From Meconema thalassinum (taxonomy: Eukaryota; Arthropoda; Insecta; Orthoptera; Tettigoniidae), in assembly GCA_946902985.2 (NCBI GenBank), contig OX336399.1, forward strand, positions 163,352,911-163,416,910: DNA of 64,000 nucleotides, in the 5' to 3' direction. Positions 11,093 through 21,060 of this stretch are shown piece by piece. The notes below the pieces were generated by a model. It made no database searches. It saw nothing but the letters and a program-made list of their open reading frames with translations, and was not told where the DNA came from. Every line of letters starts with the position of its first letter. The stretch's first letter is position 1. A program made the translations under genes and the position numbers.

Positions 11093-11309
11093 ATTACATG
11101 TTTAGGAATACTGTATGAAGCGCTCATATAATTTAATAAATTCGCACACGTGTGCATGAGAAATACAGAGTGTACAGGACATTATTCAGGTTCTGTACCG
11201 TACTATACATTGTCATTGACTTGGTGTTTTGCTTATGCAGCATAAGACCTGATATTTAGGGCATTGCATTTTGTAGTTTTCTACGTCACTAAAGCCTTGA
11301 CAAACAGAA

Positions 11310-11500
11310 CTACGATCTTAGGCTTGTGGTAACGCGTTATACGGTCAATGGCTTTCATCATAAAATATGTGACAAAATCAATCCAACCGCCAAACGAAAA
11401 GTGTAAATGTGAACTTTGCAACATGACCTATCCAAGATACCTTCTATAGCTGTGCAAGAAGAGTGAAATCTCTCGTAGAATACAGCAAAGAGAACTATCT
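11310..11500 (+). pseudogene. LINE ORF2 3' tail fragment
   Basis: A frame reads RYTVNGFHHKICDKI, then CKCELCNM, parallel to VHGFHHKLCSNK and CVLCLEKC at the C-terminus of the LINE at 4393. It is a distantly related, heavily decayed 3' end. It is head-to-head with the next fragment. Confidence 0.55.
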
Positions 11501-11716
11501 AATTATGCACAAATGTGCGCATTCCGTTCCATTCATTTTACAGAGTTTACAAACAAACTTGTCGCCTGGAGTGTGATAATTTGATTTAACATACATTTTA
11601 TGATTGAACTTATGCACTGCAAGCCTTGTCACAGCATGTCTGTAGCTCATATAGGCCCATAGGCCTAAGCCTGTTTTCAGACTGCAAAGTAGCCTATTGC
11701 TAGAAACATATTTCAC
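11495..11716 (-). pseudogene. LINE ORF2 3' tail fragment, opposite orientation
   Basis: The frame reads RHAVTRLAVHKFNHKMYVKS and CKLCKMNGTECAH, again the VH.F.HK plus CxxC tail found at the end of the LINE at 4393. The two fragments meet in opposite orientations within the Harbinger-like element. Confidence 0.55.
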
Positions 11717-12354
11717 AGGCTATTCCTCCTTGAAAAGCACTGCATGCTTGTCTAGTTTTCGATTATTGAGTTTAGGTATGGTTATTCAGTTGCATTCCTC
11801 CGAGATCTGAATCACATGCTGCCCACAAGTGTCGCGAGAGGTTTTGGTACTAGGCCTATATCTTGTTGAAACCAAAGAACACGTGATATCAACAAACAAC
11901 GGACAAAAGCGAAACGAAAAGAAACTTAACGCATCTAACGATAGGTGGCTCACTCATCGATTACTCAAATTTAACAAAAATCAGGCTAGCCACCATCTGT
12001 ATTTTGCTATTAGGTTCCTGGCAGCTGCCCGGAACTTGCACGGAAGTGGTAGAACGCTGCCCAAGATGCACAGAGGTTTACACCGGCAGATAGTTTATCA
12101 CCCGGGTTGCTGCCCGCAACTTTTACCCGGATGTGGTAGAACCGGCCCTTGGTCGAAAACGTGCGCGGTTACTCCTCAAACCGGATAATCGAGAGTTTAC
12201 TGTAATTCCAAACAAAGACCGCGACGGATTTGATGGGAGTGATGTAAAATAAATAAATAAATTAATAAATTAATTAATTAATAAACCTAATCGATGTTTT
12301 TCAGTCGGTCAACACGATTGTAATGGGTGTTTCACTCATCATGATCATCTTCAT

Positions 12355-12790
12355 TTCCCCTTTTCCAGCTGGCACTGGGTGGGGGCAAATATGGTTCCTC
12401 TCCACTTTGTTCTGTCGTTCCACCATTCCTCTTCCGACACGGTGTTCCAATCCAGGTTCCGTTTTCTAATGCTATTCTTCACGAGTCCATCCAACGCATT
12501 CTTGGTCTTCCTCGTCCTCTCTTCCCTGTCATCCGTTGTTCCAGTGCTCGTCTTGGTAGCCTTACTTCATTCATCCGTTTGACACGTCCAAACCATCTCA
12601 GTATGTTTTGCTCCAGTTTGTCATTCATTGTTTTTGTTTTATTAATGTTTGGTCTTTTTAAATTTAGATGTCCACCTCAAAATTTTAAATTCAATTCAAA
12701 ATTTGTATTCTTTAATCTGTGTTAAGAAGGGCAGATGACCTCGTAGTTCCGCCCCTTAAAACAACAATAACTAACTAACTAACTAACTAG
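12355..12790 (-). pseudogene. LINE 3' tail fragment
   Basis: The minus strand from about 12600 to 12360 reads MNEVRLPRRALEQRMTGKRG, then GRPRMRWMDSVKNSIRKR and WNDRTKWRGTIF. This is the common C-terminal end of CR1/RTE-type LINEs (a GHVxRM..R, RGRPRxRWxD and WR pattern). A segment ending CCCCTTAAAACAACAATAACTAAC (about 12640-12790) looks like a second LINE/SINE tail inserted here. Confidence 0.6.
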
Positions 12791-12799
12791 TTTCTGTAT

Positions 12800-14045
12800 A
12801 CTCCAAGTTCTTTCCGTATATCTTCATTCCTCACTCTGTCTCCCCTCGTTTTCTGGACCGTACTTCTCAGGAATCTCATCTCAGCTGCCTGTAGTCTGCA
12901 TTATAGGAACATAATATGCTTTGTACATAACTTCCTTAGCCTTAATTGGATATCCTTGTTCCATACTAATCCTGAAAAAAAAAATACATGAGATTAATAT
13001 TCAGTACAGTACCCAACTTCCTTCATTCCATAAGATCCACTAGTTCCTTAATTTTACTCGTCTGTCAGGGGCGTATATAGAGTTTTATTTCGGGGGGTGC
13101 CTAACCGGGGATTAGGGGGCATGGTATAGGCCCAACGAATAGGGGGTCCGGGGTTTTGTATAATTTGGTGCAAAATCATGAGTTTTAAGGCCATCTGGCA
13201 TCACTGTTTCAACCAATTTGTTGTGACGTTTTATGTTTGGTTAATGTCAAACAAAACTAAGACCACTTTATGATACTTTTCATTAATACAATCATCGTGC
13301 TCACTTGATAGTGTTTACATGGAGAGAATTAATGTTACTGTTTTGATTTACAACTCACACTATAATATAAAGTCAAGGTTTCTTGAAGCATTGTCAAATC
13401 GGTTCATAACTTCATCGTCAGTGAGATGTATGTCTCTGTGAATAGATAACAATACTAGACCGTTGAGTCTGTTTTCAGAAGTAGAATTTCTTAACTATGT
13501 TTTCTACCAACTCACACTCCGTTCGGCAGTACCGGTAGCTACAGAGAGAGGCTAATTGGCCAAAAGTTTGATAAGGGTATAAAAGTTAGGGAAAAAACTT
13601 TTGTCACACGCTTCAAGGGTCACTTGTTGCAGTTCGTGGTTCGTTCATAAGAGCGAGGGCACTGGAGAGTAATAAGAGGTTATGTTGTTACTCATAAGAT
13701 CAGAGCAAACTGATTGTCACACTGTTTACATCGCTCTACCTTCGCCTTGCTTTGCAACGTTGCACTTAGTAACAATAGTACATGATCATATTGGTTGTTA
13801 GTGTTTTAATTCATAAACAAATAATATGTGACAAAATTTTCACTACTGTGTGTCGATGCTTGGCTTTTGTTGTTGGGAGAACATCAGGCTTGTAGCCATC
13901 ATACACTCCAACATGGGGTCGTCTCCTCAATGTGATATCAACACTCGATCCGAGCCTTGTTCTGGCATTGAAAGCAAGTCTATTTATTCAATTGCTGGCT
14001 TGCTAGGCCTAACGCTGGCAAAGTTTTTCTTTTAGGGTTTACTCC
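12800..14045. other. Non-coding stretch with a hAT-type end at 13066
   Basis: CAGGGGCGTATATAG at 13066 resembles the outer end of hAT elements. No transposase frame was recognised in the following 1 kb, and no matching right end was identified. The rest is unremarkable. Confidence 0.35.
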
Positions 14046-14450
14046 CTTAGCCTTTGAGAATCCCTTCTCATCCCACAATGCAGTAGGTTCCATCTGTACC
14101 AGCCCCAGAAGGATGGGTTGCCTCCTCCGCCAGCTCTACCGTACCGAATTACAAATTCTCCGCCACCGCTGTCGTTGAGGTCTTCGGACGTATCCCTGTG
14201 TATGGGCCCATAGGACAGGGTCCTCGTCAGAACTTAGCCGCTACAGTAGCTCCGACTATAGTATCGTTGCCCACCCCCGCGACGTGGACGCGTCTGACGA
14301 GAAATATCCATGTGGACACTAATCTCATGGACCGGGTTAAGGAGACTATGTAGTTCTAGCCTCCAAGGCTATGGAAGGGGCTTGTTCAGTCCCACACCCG
14401 GCCTGATGGAGTGGAGAATCGATGATCATGATGATGATGACTACCCAAGT
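14046..14450 (+). repeat. LINE/SINE 3' untranslated tail with (ATG)n end
   Basis: GC-rich, non-coding sequence ending in a TGATGATGATGATGA-type tail. Similar tails with trinucleotide ends occur at 34380-34460. It resembles the 3' untranslated part of a non-LTR element; the parent cannot be named. Confidence 0.4.
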
Positions 14451-14547
14451 GTATATACAGGGTGATTCTTATTAACGTTTAAAACTCTCTGTATCAACGT
14501 AGATGGCACTGAGACAAGTAATTTGATATAGGACACTTAGGGTCGCA

Positions 14548-14924
14548 AGTATCCGGAAATACCTTAGTAGTGAACCGCAACTGTTAAACTTATGACGTCA
14601 TCAGGTGACGGCTACGCTCGAGTGGTCTGTCCCGTGCTCTCTTACGCACATCAAAGCATCCAAAGCAAACGTTGAATATCATATCACTCTGGCTCCGAGT
14701 CTGCGTGTGCGATTTGAGCGCGCATGGTTCGAGGTTCAAATCCGGGGCTTATCCATCAGCTTTCTTTTTCTCTCTCTTCTTCCTTCAAGAGGAAGCAGGA
14801 CACGGAACAAGAGTGATATGATGTTCAACGTTTGCTTTGGTGTGCGTAAGGGAGCACGGGCCAGACCTGATGACGTCATATGTTTAACCGTTGTGGTTCA
14901 CTTTTAAGGTATTTCCGGACACCT
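14548..14924. repeat. Fold-back element with tRNA-like loop
   Basis: The arms 14548-14698 and 14803-14924 are reverse complements with few mismatches (shared words include TCCGGAAATACC, TGACGTCATCAGG, CAAAGCAAACGTTGAA). The loop contains GGTTCGAGGTTCAAATCCGGGGC, which has the form of a tRNA B box. An ACAGGGTGATTCTTATTAA start about 80 bp upstream resembles Tc1/mariner MITE ends. Confidence 0.7.
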
Positions 14925-14984
14925 CTATATACGAGGGCTGCTTTTTAAGGGCCGTTTTTTAATTAACCGAACATTTTAATTTGA

Positions 14985-15205
14985 AACCACATTTATTTTT
15001 AGGTTTCACATACCTTCCTCTATTTTTCACGTCTGTTTTTACTTCTTCATCGTCGAAGCGCTTCCCAGCAAGATGACGCTTCAGCCGCGAAAAGAGGTGA
15101 ACATCGCTCGGAGCAAGAAGCGGATGACATGTTGAGTCGAATGAGATGAAACATAGGTATCCCATTCCACCCCTGAAACCAAGCAACAGTCAATGGAATG
15201 GCGAC
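14985..15205 (-). pseudogene. mariner transposase C-terminal fragment (left arm)
   Basis: The frame reads LLAPSDVHLFSRLKRHLAGK, RFDDEEVKTDV, then jumps to KNRGRYVKPK. The LAPSD motif carries the third catalytic Asp of mariner DD34D transposases. A deletion removes the segment that in the right arm reads WLSEQAANFYAEGFQNLV. Confidence 0.75.
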
Positions 15206-15374
15206 ACTCAACTTCTCCTATCAAGGTCAAACCCAAACAAACCCCGAAGAAGTGAAAACAGCCGTGAATTCTTGGTTGTCAGAGCAGGCGGCAAACTTTT
15301 ATGCAGAGGGATTTCAGAACTTAGTTTTAAGGTATGACAAGTGCCTAAATAAACAAGGCAACTATGTAGAAAAA
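15165..15374 (+). pseudogene. mariner transposase fragment (right arm)
   Basis: The sequence starts QQSMEWRHSTSPIKVKPKQ, a standard mid-transposase block. It then skips (internal deletion plus frame change near 15250) to KTAVNSWLSEQAANFYAEGF and LRYDKCLNKQGNYVEK with a natural stop. The same family is in the left arm in reverse. Confidence 0.8.
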
Positions 15375-15397
15375 TAGAGGAAGGTATGTAAAACCTA

Positions 15398-16529
15398 ACA
15401 AGATGTTCAGTAAAGAACATATAGCCTACTTTCTCCTAAATGCATGGGTATTGTTATAACTCTTTATCCTTTTCAAGGAGTATAATTGAATGTTGGTTGT
15501 AGTAGCTTGTTAAAATACTTCGTGCTATACGGATATTAAACATGAATATGAGGTGCCCTTTGCTAGTGCTACCTCTGTACCAAATTTCGTTCAATTCGGT
15601 TTTACCGTGCTTGAATTGATAGGGGGAATCGATTTGCACACATACATGGCCGCCATATGCAAACTATTGGACTGATGACCTTGTAGTTTGGTCAAAGAAC
15701 GATTCTCTCATTAAGGTATGTTGTTGCAAAATTCAGTAGAGATCAGATGATTAGGTTGGTTGTAATTTGATTTAAGCTTTTTACATTTGGGTGGCCACCA
15801 TTACGTTTCAGTCAAGATGGCGGCGATATAAAACATGACACTGAGATGCCCTTTCCTAGTGCTACCTCTGTACCAAATTTCGTTCAATTCTGTTTTACTG
15901 TGTTTGAATTGTTAGGGGAAATCGATTTGCACACATACATGGCCGCCATATGCAAACTCTTGGACTGATGACCTTGTAGCTTGGTCAAAGAACGCTACTC
16001 ACATATTGGTATGTTGTCGCAAAATTTGGTAGAGATCAGATGATTAGGTTGGTTGTAATTTGATTTAAGCTTTTTACACTTGGGTGGCCGCCATTACGTT
16101 TTCGTCAAGCTGGCGGTGATATAAAACATGCCACTGCAGTGCCCCTTGCTAGTGCTACCTCTGTACCAAATGTCGTTCAATTCGGTTTCAACGTTTTTGA
16201 AAAAGTTAGGGGGAATCGATTTGCACATATACATGGCCGCCATACGCAAAGTATTGGGCTGATGACCTTGTAGTTTAGTCAAAATATGGTTGCCACATAA
16301 AGGTATAATGTTGCAAAATTCGTTAGAGATCGGAAGATTAGGTTAGTCGTAATTTGATTGAAGCTTTGAACATTTGGGTGGCCGCCATTACGTTTCCGTC
16401 AAGATGACGGCGATATAAAACATGACACTGAAGTGCCCTTTGCTAGTTCCACCTCTGTACCAAATTTCGCTCAATTCGGTTCAACCGTGTTCGAATTGAT
16501 AGGGGGGACAGACATTCAGAGTACACACA

Positions 16530-16566
<37 letters not shown>

Positions 16567-16640
16567 TGAGACACAATTTTTGGCCCTGTGTAGATCTCAT
16601 AAGTCTACTTTCATATTTTTCAAAAATAGAAAGTAGGCTA
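15398..16640 (+). mobile_element. Family A satellite element A1 (HINE/Helentron-like)
   Basis: 5' end ACAAGATGTTCAGTAAAGAA forms a hairpin (ATGTTC/GAACAT) followed by AGCCTACTTTC. The 3' end has a hairpin closing with GAAAGTAGGCT, complementary to the 5' AGCCTACTTTC. Between them are about four units of 293 bp, then a (CA)n microsatellite at 16525-16562. It is inserted in a mariner arm whose uninterrupted counterpart (CCTAAAAATAAATG, seen in reverse at 14985-15005) shows an A-run target with no duplication. Helentron affinity is inferred from this layout; no protein is encoded. Confidence 0.65.
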
Positions 16641-16715
16641 AAAATAAATGTGGTTTCAAAATAAAATGTTTGGTTAATTAAAAAAACGGCCCTTACTTAA
16701 AAAACAGCCCTCGTA

Positions 16716-17915
16716 AATCCCATGTAAAGTTTTATATTTTTTATTTTTTTATTTCGTTTTCGTGATCAGGGAAACACTCATTACGATTGTGTAGAATCGT
16801 GTTGGCTGACTGAAAAACATCAAATATTGATTACTAAGGAAACACTGAAAAATGGCTTCATACACAATTATAAATAAATAAATATTTAGATTTTAAAAAT
16901 AAGTTTCTAAAACATAACAAAAAACAAGGAAAATTATGATGTTAACTTACTTGCTTCTGTGTGTGGTATGGTTTTTATGCTATTTCTCTCCACTCTTGAG
17001 CGCACATAGTGCTGGAGAACATTTATGTGACCAAGAAAGTAAATGGAGAAGTAGGAAAGATAATAATAATAATAATTATTATTATTATTATTACCTTGCC
17101 AAACGTTACTTTCAGGTTTTTACAATGTTTATGGGTACGCCTATTTCGATATTTGAGGAATTCATCCCACACATCCCTCGTCATTGAGGGCGAGATGTGG
17201 AAGTCTGAGGAAGAGTGATATTTTCGAGTTTTGTGCTCAAGAGTGGAGCTAAGTTCCTGTTGAAGTTCGTCGGCCGGTTGTTTGTGAGAGCGCTCTGACC
17301 TGTGAGCAAAGACCAACCAGTATTTACAGGTAACTCCAATACTACAGAATACTCCCTGCTAAAATAGGAGGCATCTACTGTCGACCAAAATATTATGTGC
17401 ACTCGAGTTTGAAGGCTGTTTGTGAAGTAACCAATAGACCTACATAAAATCCAATAACATCAACATTTTTGTCGTTCTATTTTACGTTAGTTCATGTAGG
17501 TTTGGAATTTTTAATTTATATTTTAATATTTTTTATCGCTGTTGGAACACAAAAAGTGCCCGTTTTTAAGCGTGTTTCAACCATGCGTCACATTTAAGAA
17601 TTATTATCTCAAAAACCCGTCATTAGATCGAATCCAAATTTTAACACAATATACATTGGAATGTTGTATAACTGGTTTATTAATTTCAAAATTTTGTGTG
17701 TCCAAGAAACAAAGTTATCATTTTTGTACGGTAACTATTTCTCGGCTCAGGGTGGTTGGAAAATGCAGTTCTTGGTCGCGTTGTAATCCTTATTCATCAA
17801 AATGTTATGCTGTAAGACTGTGAAATGTAAATTAATTCACTTATTTTATATCGGTTTGTATTTGTACGGGGAAATAATACATGTTTCGCGTATTTAACAA
17901 GGATAAGCGCTAAGA
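16716..17915. other. About 1.2 kb non-coding, with an (AAT)n(ATT)n microsatellite
   Basis: The only structure noted is a self-complementary (AAT)n(ATT)n tract at about 17061-17092. Short frames through it are trivial Asn/Tyr or Ile runs. Confidence 0.4.
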
Positions 17916-17927
17916 GACAGAGACATG

Positions 17928-18110
17928 AATTTCATAGTAGTTGCTGGAAATGCTGTCCTTTCTTCTAGACGCAGGTTGCACCGACGTAGGAAGTTGTGGT
18001 ACACTCGCTGTAATTCATCCTCACTGATATTTCGTATCAGTGCAGTTATTTCCTTCTCGAGATCCTCCAGAGTACGCGGATTGTTTCTGTATAGATTTTG
18101 TTAGAAGTTC
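17928..18110 (-). pseudogene. IS630/Tc1-like transposase, C-terminal remnant
   Basis: The minus frame reads LYRNNPRTLEDLEKEITALI, RNISEDELQRVYHNFLRRC, the usual end of this arthropod transposase family (NPRTLEDL, then NFxxR). A one-base shift then gives GQHFQQLL and a stop, matching the family's GGHFEHLL-type ending. The 5' side is cut by family B element B1 at 18122. Confidence 0.7.
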
Positions 18111-18121
18111 TCCCAGAAATA

Positions 18122-19648
18122 ACAAGTAGTTCCGTGAAGAACTATACAGCCTATTTTCATATATCCGACTTATGTTAATTGCCACTATCAACATACACAA
18201 TTTCAGTTTGATTGCTGTAATAGATTCGTAGATATTGAGAACCGACTAAATATTTCGGATGGTCGCCATGTTGGATTTTATATATGTAGGTCCTAGAGTT
18301 ATGTACTGTTACATGCAGATTATTGTGAACGTGTAGTATTCAAACTTCAATCGCATAGTTAGGACACAAGAAAAAAACAAGGAGAGTTTAAAATTTTTCA
18401 CAGCTTCCATCTTGAGGTTATGGAAACAATTGAAATAAATTAGATGCCAGTGGATTAACATTCGTATAAGGATTTACTGTACCAAGTTTCACTGCACGCG
18501 GATGGTTAAATTGCGAGAAACGTCCATGTGAATATTTATAATTCGCGTCACCGCCATGTTGGATTTGTGATCACCAGGTTATTTAAAGTCCTATAGGTGA
18601 ACTTAAGTTCATAGCCCCTATGAACATTAAAAAATGCAGTTTGATTGCTAAAATAGATTCGTAGATATTCAGTATCGTCTAAATATTTCGGATGGTCGCC
18701 ATGTTGGATTGTTAAATGTATAGGCCATAGAGTCATGTACCATTAAATGAAAATTATTGCGTAGGTTCATTATTCAAACTTTCACTTCGATCGCATGACT
18801 ACATCACAATAAATAAAATCTTAATTTTAAAATTCGCACTGCCGCCATCTTGAGGTTATGTAAACAATTGAACTAAATTAGATACCAGTGGATTACAATG
18901 TGTATAAATATTTCCTGTGCCAGGTTTCAGTGCGCTTGGAACATTAAATCGCGAGAAAGGTCTATTTAAAATTTTCAAATTCGCTTGGCCGCCATGTTCA
19001 TTTTGTAGTTAACCGGTTTTTGAAAGTCCTGTAGATGGACTTCCAGTAGTGCCCTTTATCTCCGTACAAAATTTCAGGGATTTACCGCTAATAGTTTCAG
19101 AGATATAGAATGCCGGTGAAATATTTCGCACATCCGCCATCTTGTGATTATGTAAACAATTGAACGAAGTTAGATGTCGGTGCATTACAATGTATATAAA
19201 CATATACTGTGCCAAGTTTCATTGCGTTTGGTTGGTCAAATCGCGAGAAACGTCTATTTAAAAGTCGCAAATTCGCTTGGCCGCCATGTTGGTTTTGTTG
19301 TTACCAGGTTTTCAAAAGTCACATAACTGAACATATAGTAGTTCCCTCTATCACCATAGAAAATGTCAGGGAAATATCGGTAATAGTTTCGGAGATATTG
19401 AATGCTGGTGAAATATTTCGCACAGCCGCCATGTTGGATTGGTGAGTCGTAACAAAATTTGAAGGGCACGGTCGAGGTCGCCGGGAATAGTGCTATGAAC
19501 TTTCCGAGTTTCATTGAAATCGCTCCAGCCGTTTAGATTTTATTAGGGGGGGGGGGGGGACACACACACGAATCACACACACACACGCACACACACACGG
19601 ACAAAAGGTGATCTCATAAGCCTATTTTTTCAAAATTGAAAATAGGCT
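18122..19648 (+). mobile_element. Family B satellite element B1
   Basis: Starts ACAAGTAGTTCCGTGAAGAA (hairpin TAGTTC/GAACTA), then AGCCTATTTTCAT. Ends with a hairpin closing GAAAATAGGCT, complementary to the 5' AGCCTATTTTC. The interior holds nine GCCAT cores (first bases 18265, 18406 (tCCAT), 18553, 18698, 18844, 18991, 19136, 19283, 19428), spaced 141-147 bp. A G-run and (CA)n microsatellite precede the end (19545-19600). Near-identical copy at 23919-25429. Confidence 0.7.
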
Positions 19649-20000
19649 AAAAATGCATGATCACTACCTAGTGGGCCCGTGTGAGCGTTCGCAACGTGAA
19701 TGTAGGTTTATGAGGTAGTAGAGAAGAATGTGGGAGAATTAAGTTTTAAATATTGAATAAATGTATTTATTGTTGTTAAACGGCATACGAACATGAGTAG
19801 AACACAAAGAATTATGTAGAACAGTGTTTTGTACTTGTCACAGCACCTCTTTGTAGACAATATTCGATGTAACAACGAATTCATCGGTTATTGTTTGCTC
19901 GGGAGTTTCTTCTACAACAATTTTTACATTTGCAAAGGATTGAACCCTAGAGAAAGTCTTGGCGAGACCACACCGGAGCCATCTGCTGAGAGACTCCTCA
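19649..20000. other. Unassigned stretch before the minisatellite
   Basis: On the minus strand (19841-19990) one frame continues out of the minisatellite as SRVQSFANVKIVVEETPEQT, then ITDEFVVTSNIVYKEVL and a stop. It looks protein-like but I do not recognise it and cannot support a gene from it. Confidence 0.25.
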
Positions 20001-20003
20001 GCT

Positions 20004-20796
20004 AGCAGTACGCCGCGCTCCCACCAGATGGCTGCCGCCACCGCGCTGCCCTACGCTCTAGTGGCAGGCTCGTCTAGCAGTACGCCACGCTCCCGCCAGA
20101 TGGTTGCCGCCACCGCGCTGCCCTACGCTCTAGTGTCAGGCTCGTCTAGCAGTACGCCACGCTCCCGCCAGATGGTTGCCGCCACCGCGCTGCCCTACGC
20201 TCTAGTGGCAGGCTCGTCTAGCAGTACGCCACGCTCCCGCCAGATGGTTGCCGCCACCGCGCTGCCCTGCGCTCTAGTGGCAGGCTCGTCTAGCAGTACG
20301 CCACGCTCCCGCCAGATGGCTGCCGCCGCCACGCTGCCCTGTACTCTAGCAGCAGGCTCGCCTAGCAGTACACCGCGCTCCCGCCAGATGGCTGCTGCCG
20401 CCACGCTGCCCTGCACTCTAGCAGCAGGCTCGTCTAGCAGTTCGCCGCGCTCCCGCCAGATGGTTGCCGCCACCGCGCTGCCCTACGCTCCAGTGGCAGG
20501 CTCGTCTAGCAGTACACCATGCTCCCGCCAGATGGCTGCCGCCGCCACGCTGCACTGTACTCTTGCAGCAGGCTCGCCTAGCAGTACGCCGCGCTCCCGC
20601 CATATGGCTGCCACCGCCACGCTGCCCTGCACTCTAGCAGCAAGCTCGTCTAGCAGTTCGGCGCGCTCCCGCCAGATGGTTGCCGCCACCGCGCTGCCCT
20701 GTGCTCTAGCGGCAGGCTCGCCTAGCAGTACGCCACGCTCCCGCCAGATGGCCGCCGCCGCCGCGCTGCCCGGCGCTCTAGCGGCAGGCTCGCCAT
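20004..20796 (+). repeat. 72-bp minisatellite, 11 units, open in one frame
   Basis: Eleven GC-rich units of 72 bp (24 codons). Every unit length is a multiple of three, so the plus strand is open for 290 codons (19959-20831) encoding repeats of the form SSSSTPRSRQMVAATALPYA plus LVAG. The minus strand is also largely open. No start context, splice site or homologous protein is apparent, and open frames on both strands are expected for a repeat whose unit is a multiple of three. I call it a repeat, not a gene. Confidence 0.85.
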
Positions 20797-20814
20797 GTTA
20801 CGGTGCTTCCATTG

Positions 20815-21060
20815 TAAATGTACATTTTTAAGGTATTTATTTAATTGTGAGGCATTTAAAGAGGAAGTGAAGGAAGCTTGTAGTTTAACGTGACCGTTAA
20901 TCTTGAGATCATGAGCCACGGGAAGAGGAAGTGAGTGCGTTTCGGGCACACATGGGGTTATGCGGAACCTGTAGGCTAGGTACCCCATATGTGTAGGTTG
21001 GTGTTAACAGGACCTTATTTTCGGTACAAAACTGGAATGGGACCTTAGCAGAATAATACA
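20815..21060. repeat. Interspersed repeat shared with 62416-62608
   Basis: The two regions share TTTAATTGTGAGGCATTTAA, TACAAAACTGGAATGGGACC and TTAGCAGAATAATA in the same order. This copy has an extra segment of about 60 bp. No coding content. Confidence 0.65.

Larger units (their letters stand above)
10493..12148 (+). mobile_element. Decayed PIF/Harbinger element
   Basis: A 23-bp perfect terminal inverted repeat, GGGCCGGTTCTACCACATCC.., opens at 10493 and closes at 12148. It is flanked by TTA (10490-10492) and TTG (12149-12151), consistent with the 3-bp TWA-type duplication of PIF/Harbinger elements after one substitution. A degraded nuclease-like coding segment at 10849-11092 supports the assignment. 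LINE tails sit inside. Confidence 0.6.
14932..16713. mobile_element. Rearranged mariner (two inverted 3' arms) split by a satellite element
   Basis: The termini CGAGGGCTG(C/T)TTTTTAAG are inverted and flanked by TA at 14930-14931 and 16714-16715. The left arm (about 14932-15205, minus) and the right arm (about 15160-15397 plus 16640-16713) both encode the transposase C-terminus and the same 3' end, so the element has two 3' ends and no 5' end. Family A satellite element A1 sits in the right arm at 15398-16640. Confidence 0.8.

Noticed and set aside
16433..16636. Short frames through (CA)n, (ATT)n and (TTTG)n tracts
   Set aside because: Low-complexity translations without flanking coding support.
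18122..19648. CRISPR array or simple centromeric satellite
   Set aside because: The repeats are directly tandem without spacers and are bounded by defined termini at several unrelated sites, so they are mobile arrays.
19959..20831. 290-codon protein gene
   Set aside because: The frame is open only because the 72-bp unit is a multiple of three. Both strands are largely open and no promoter, splice or homology support is visible.
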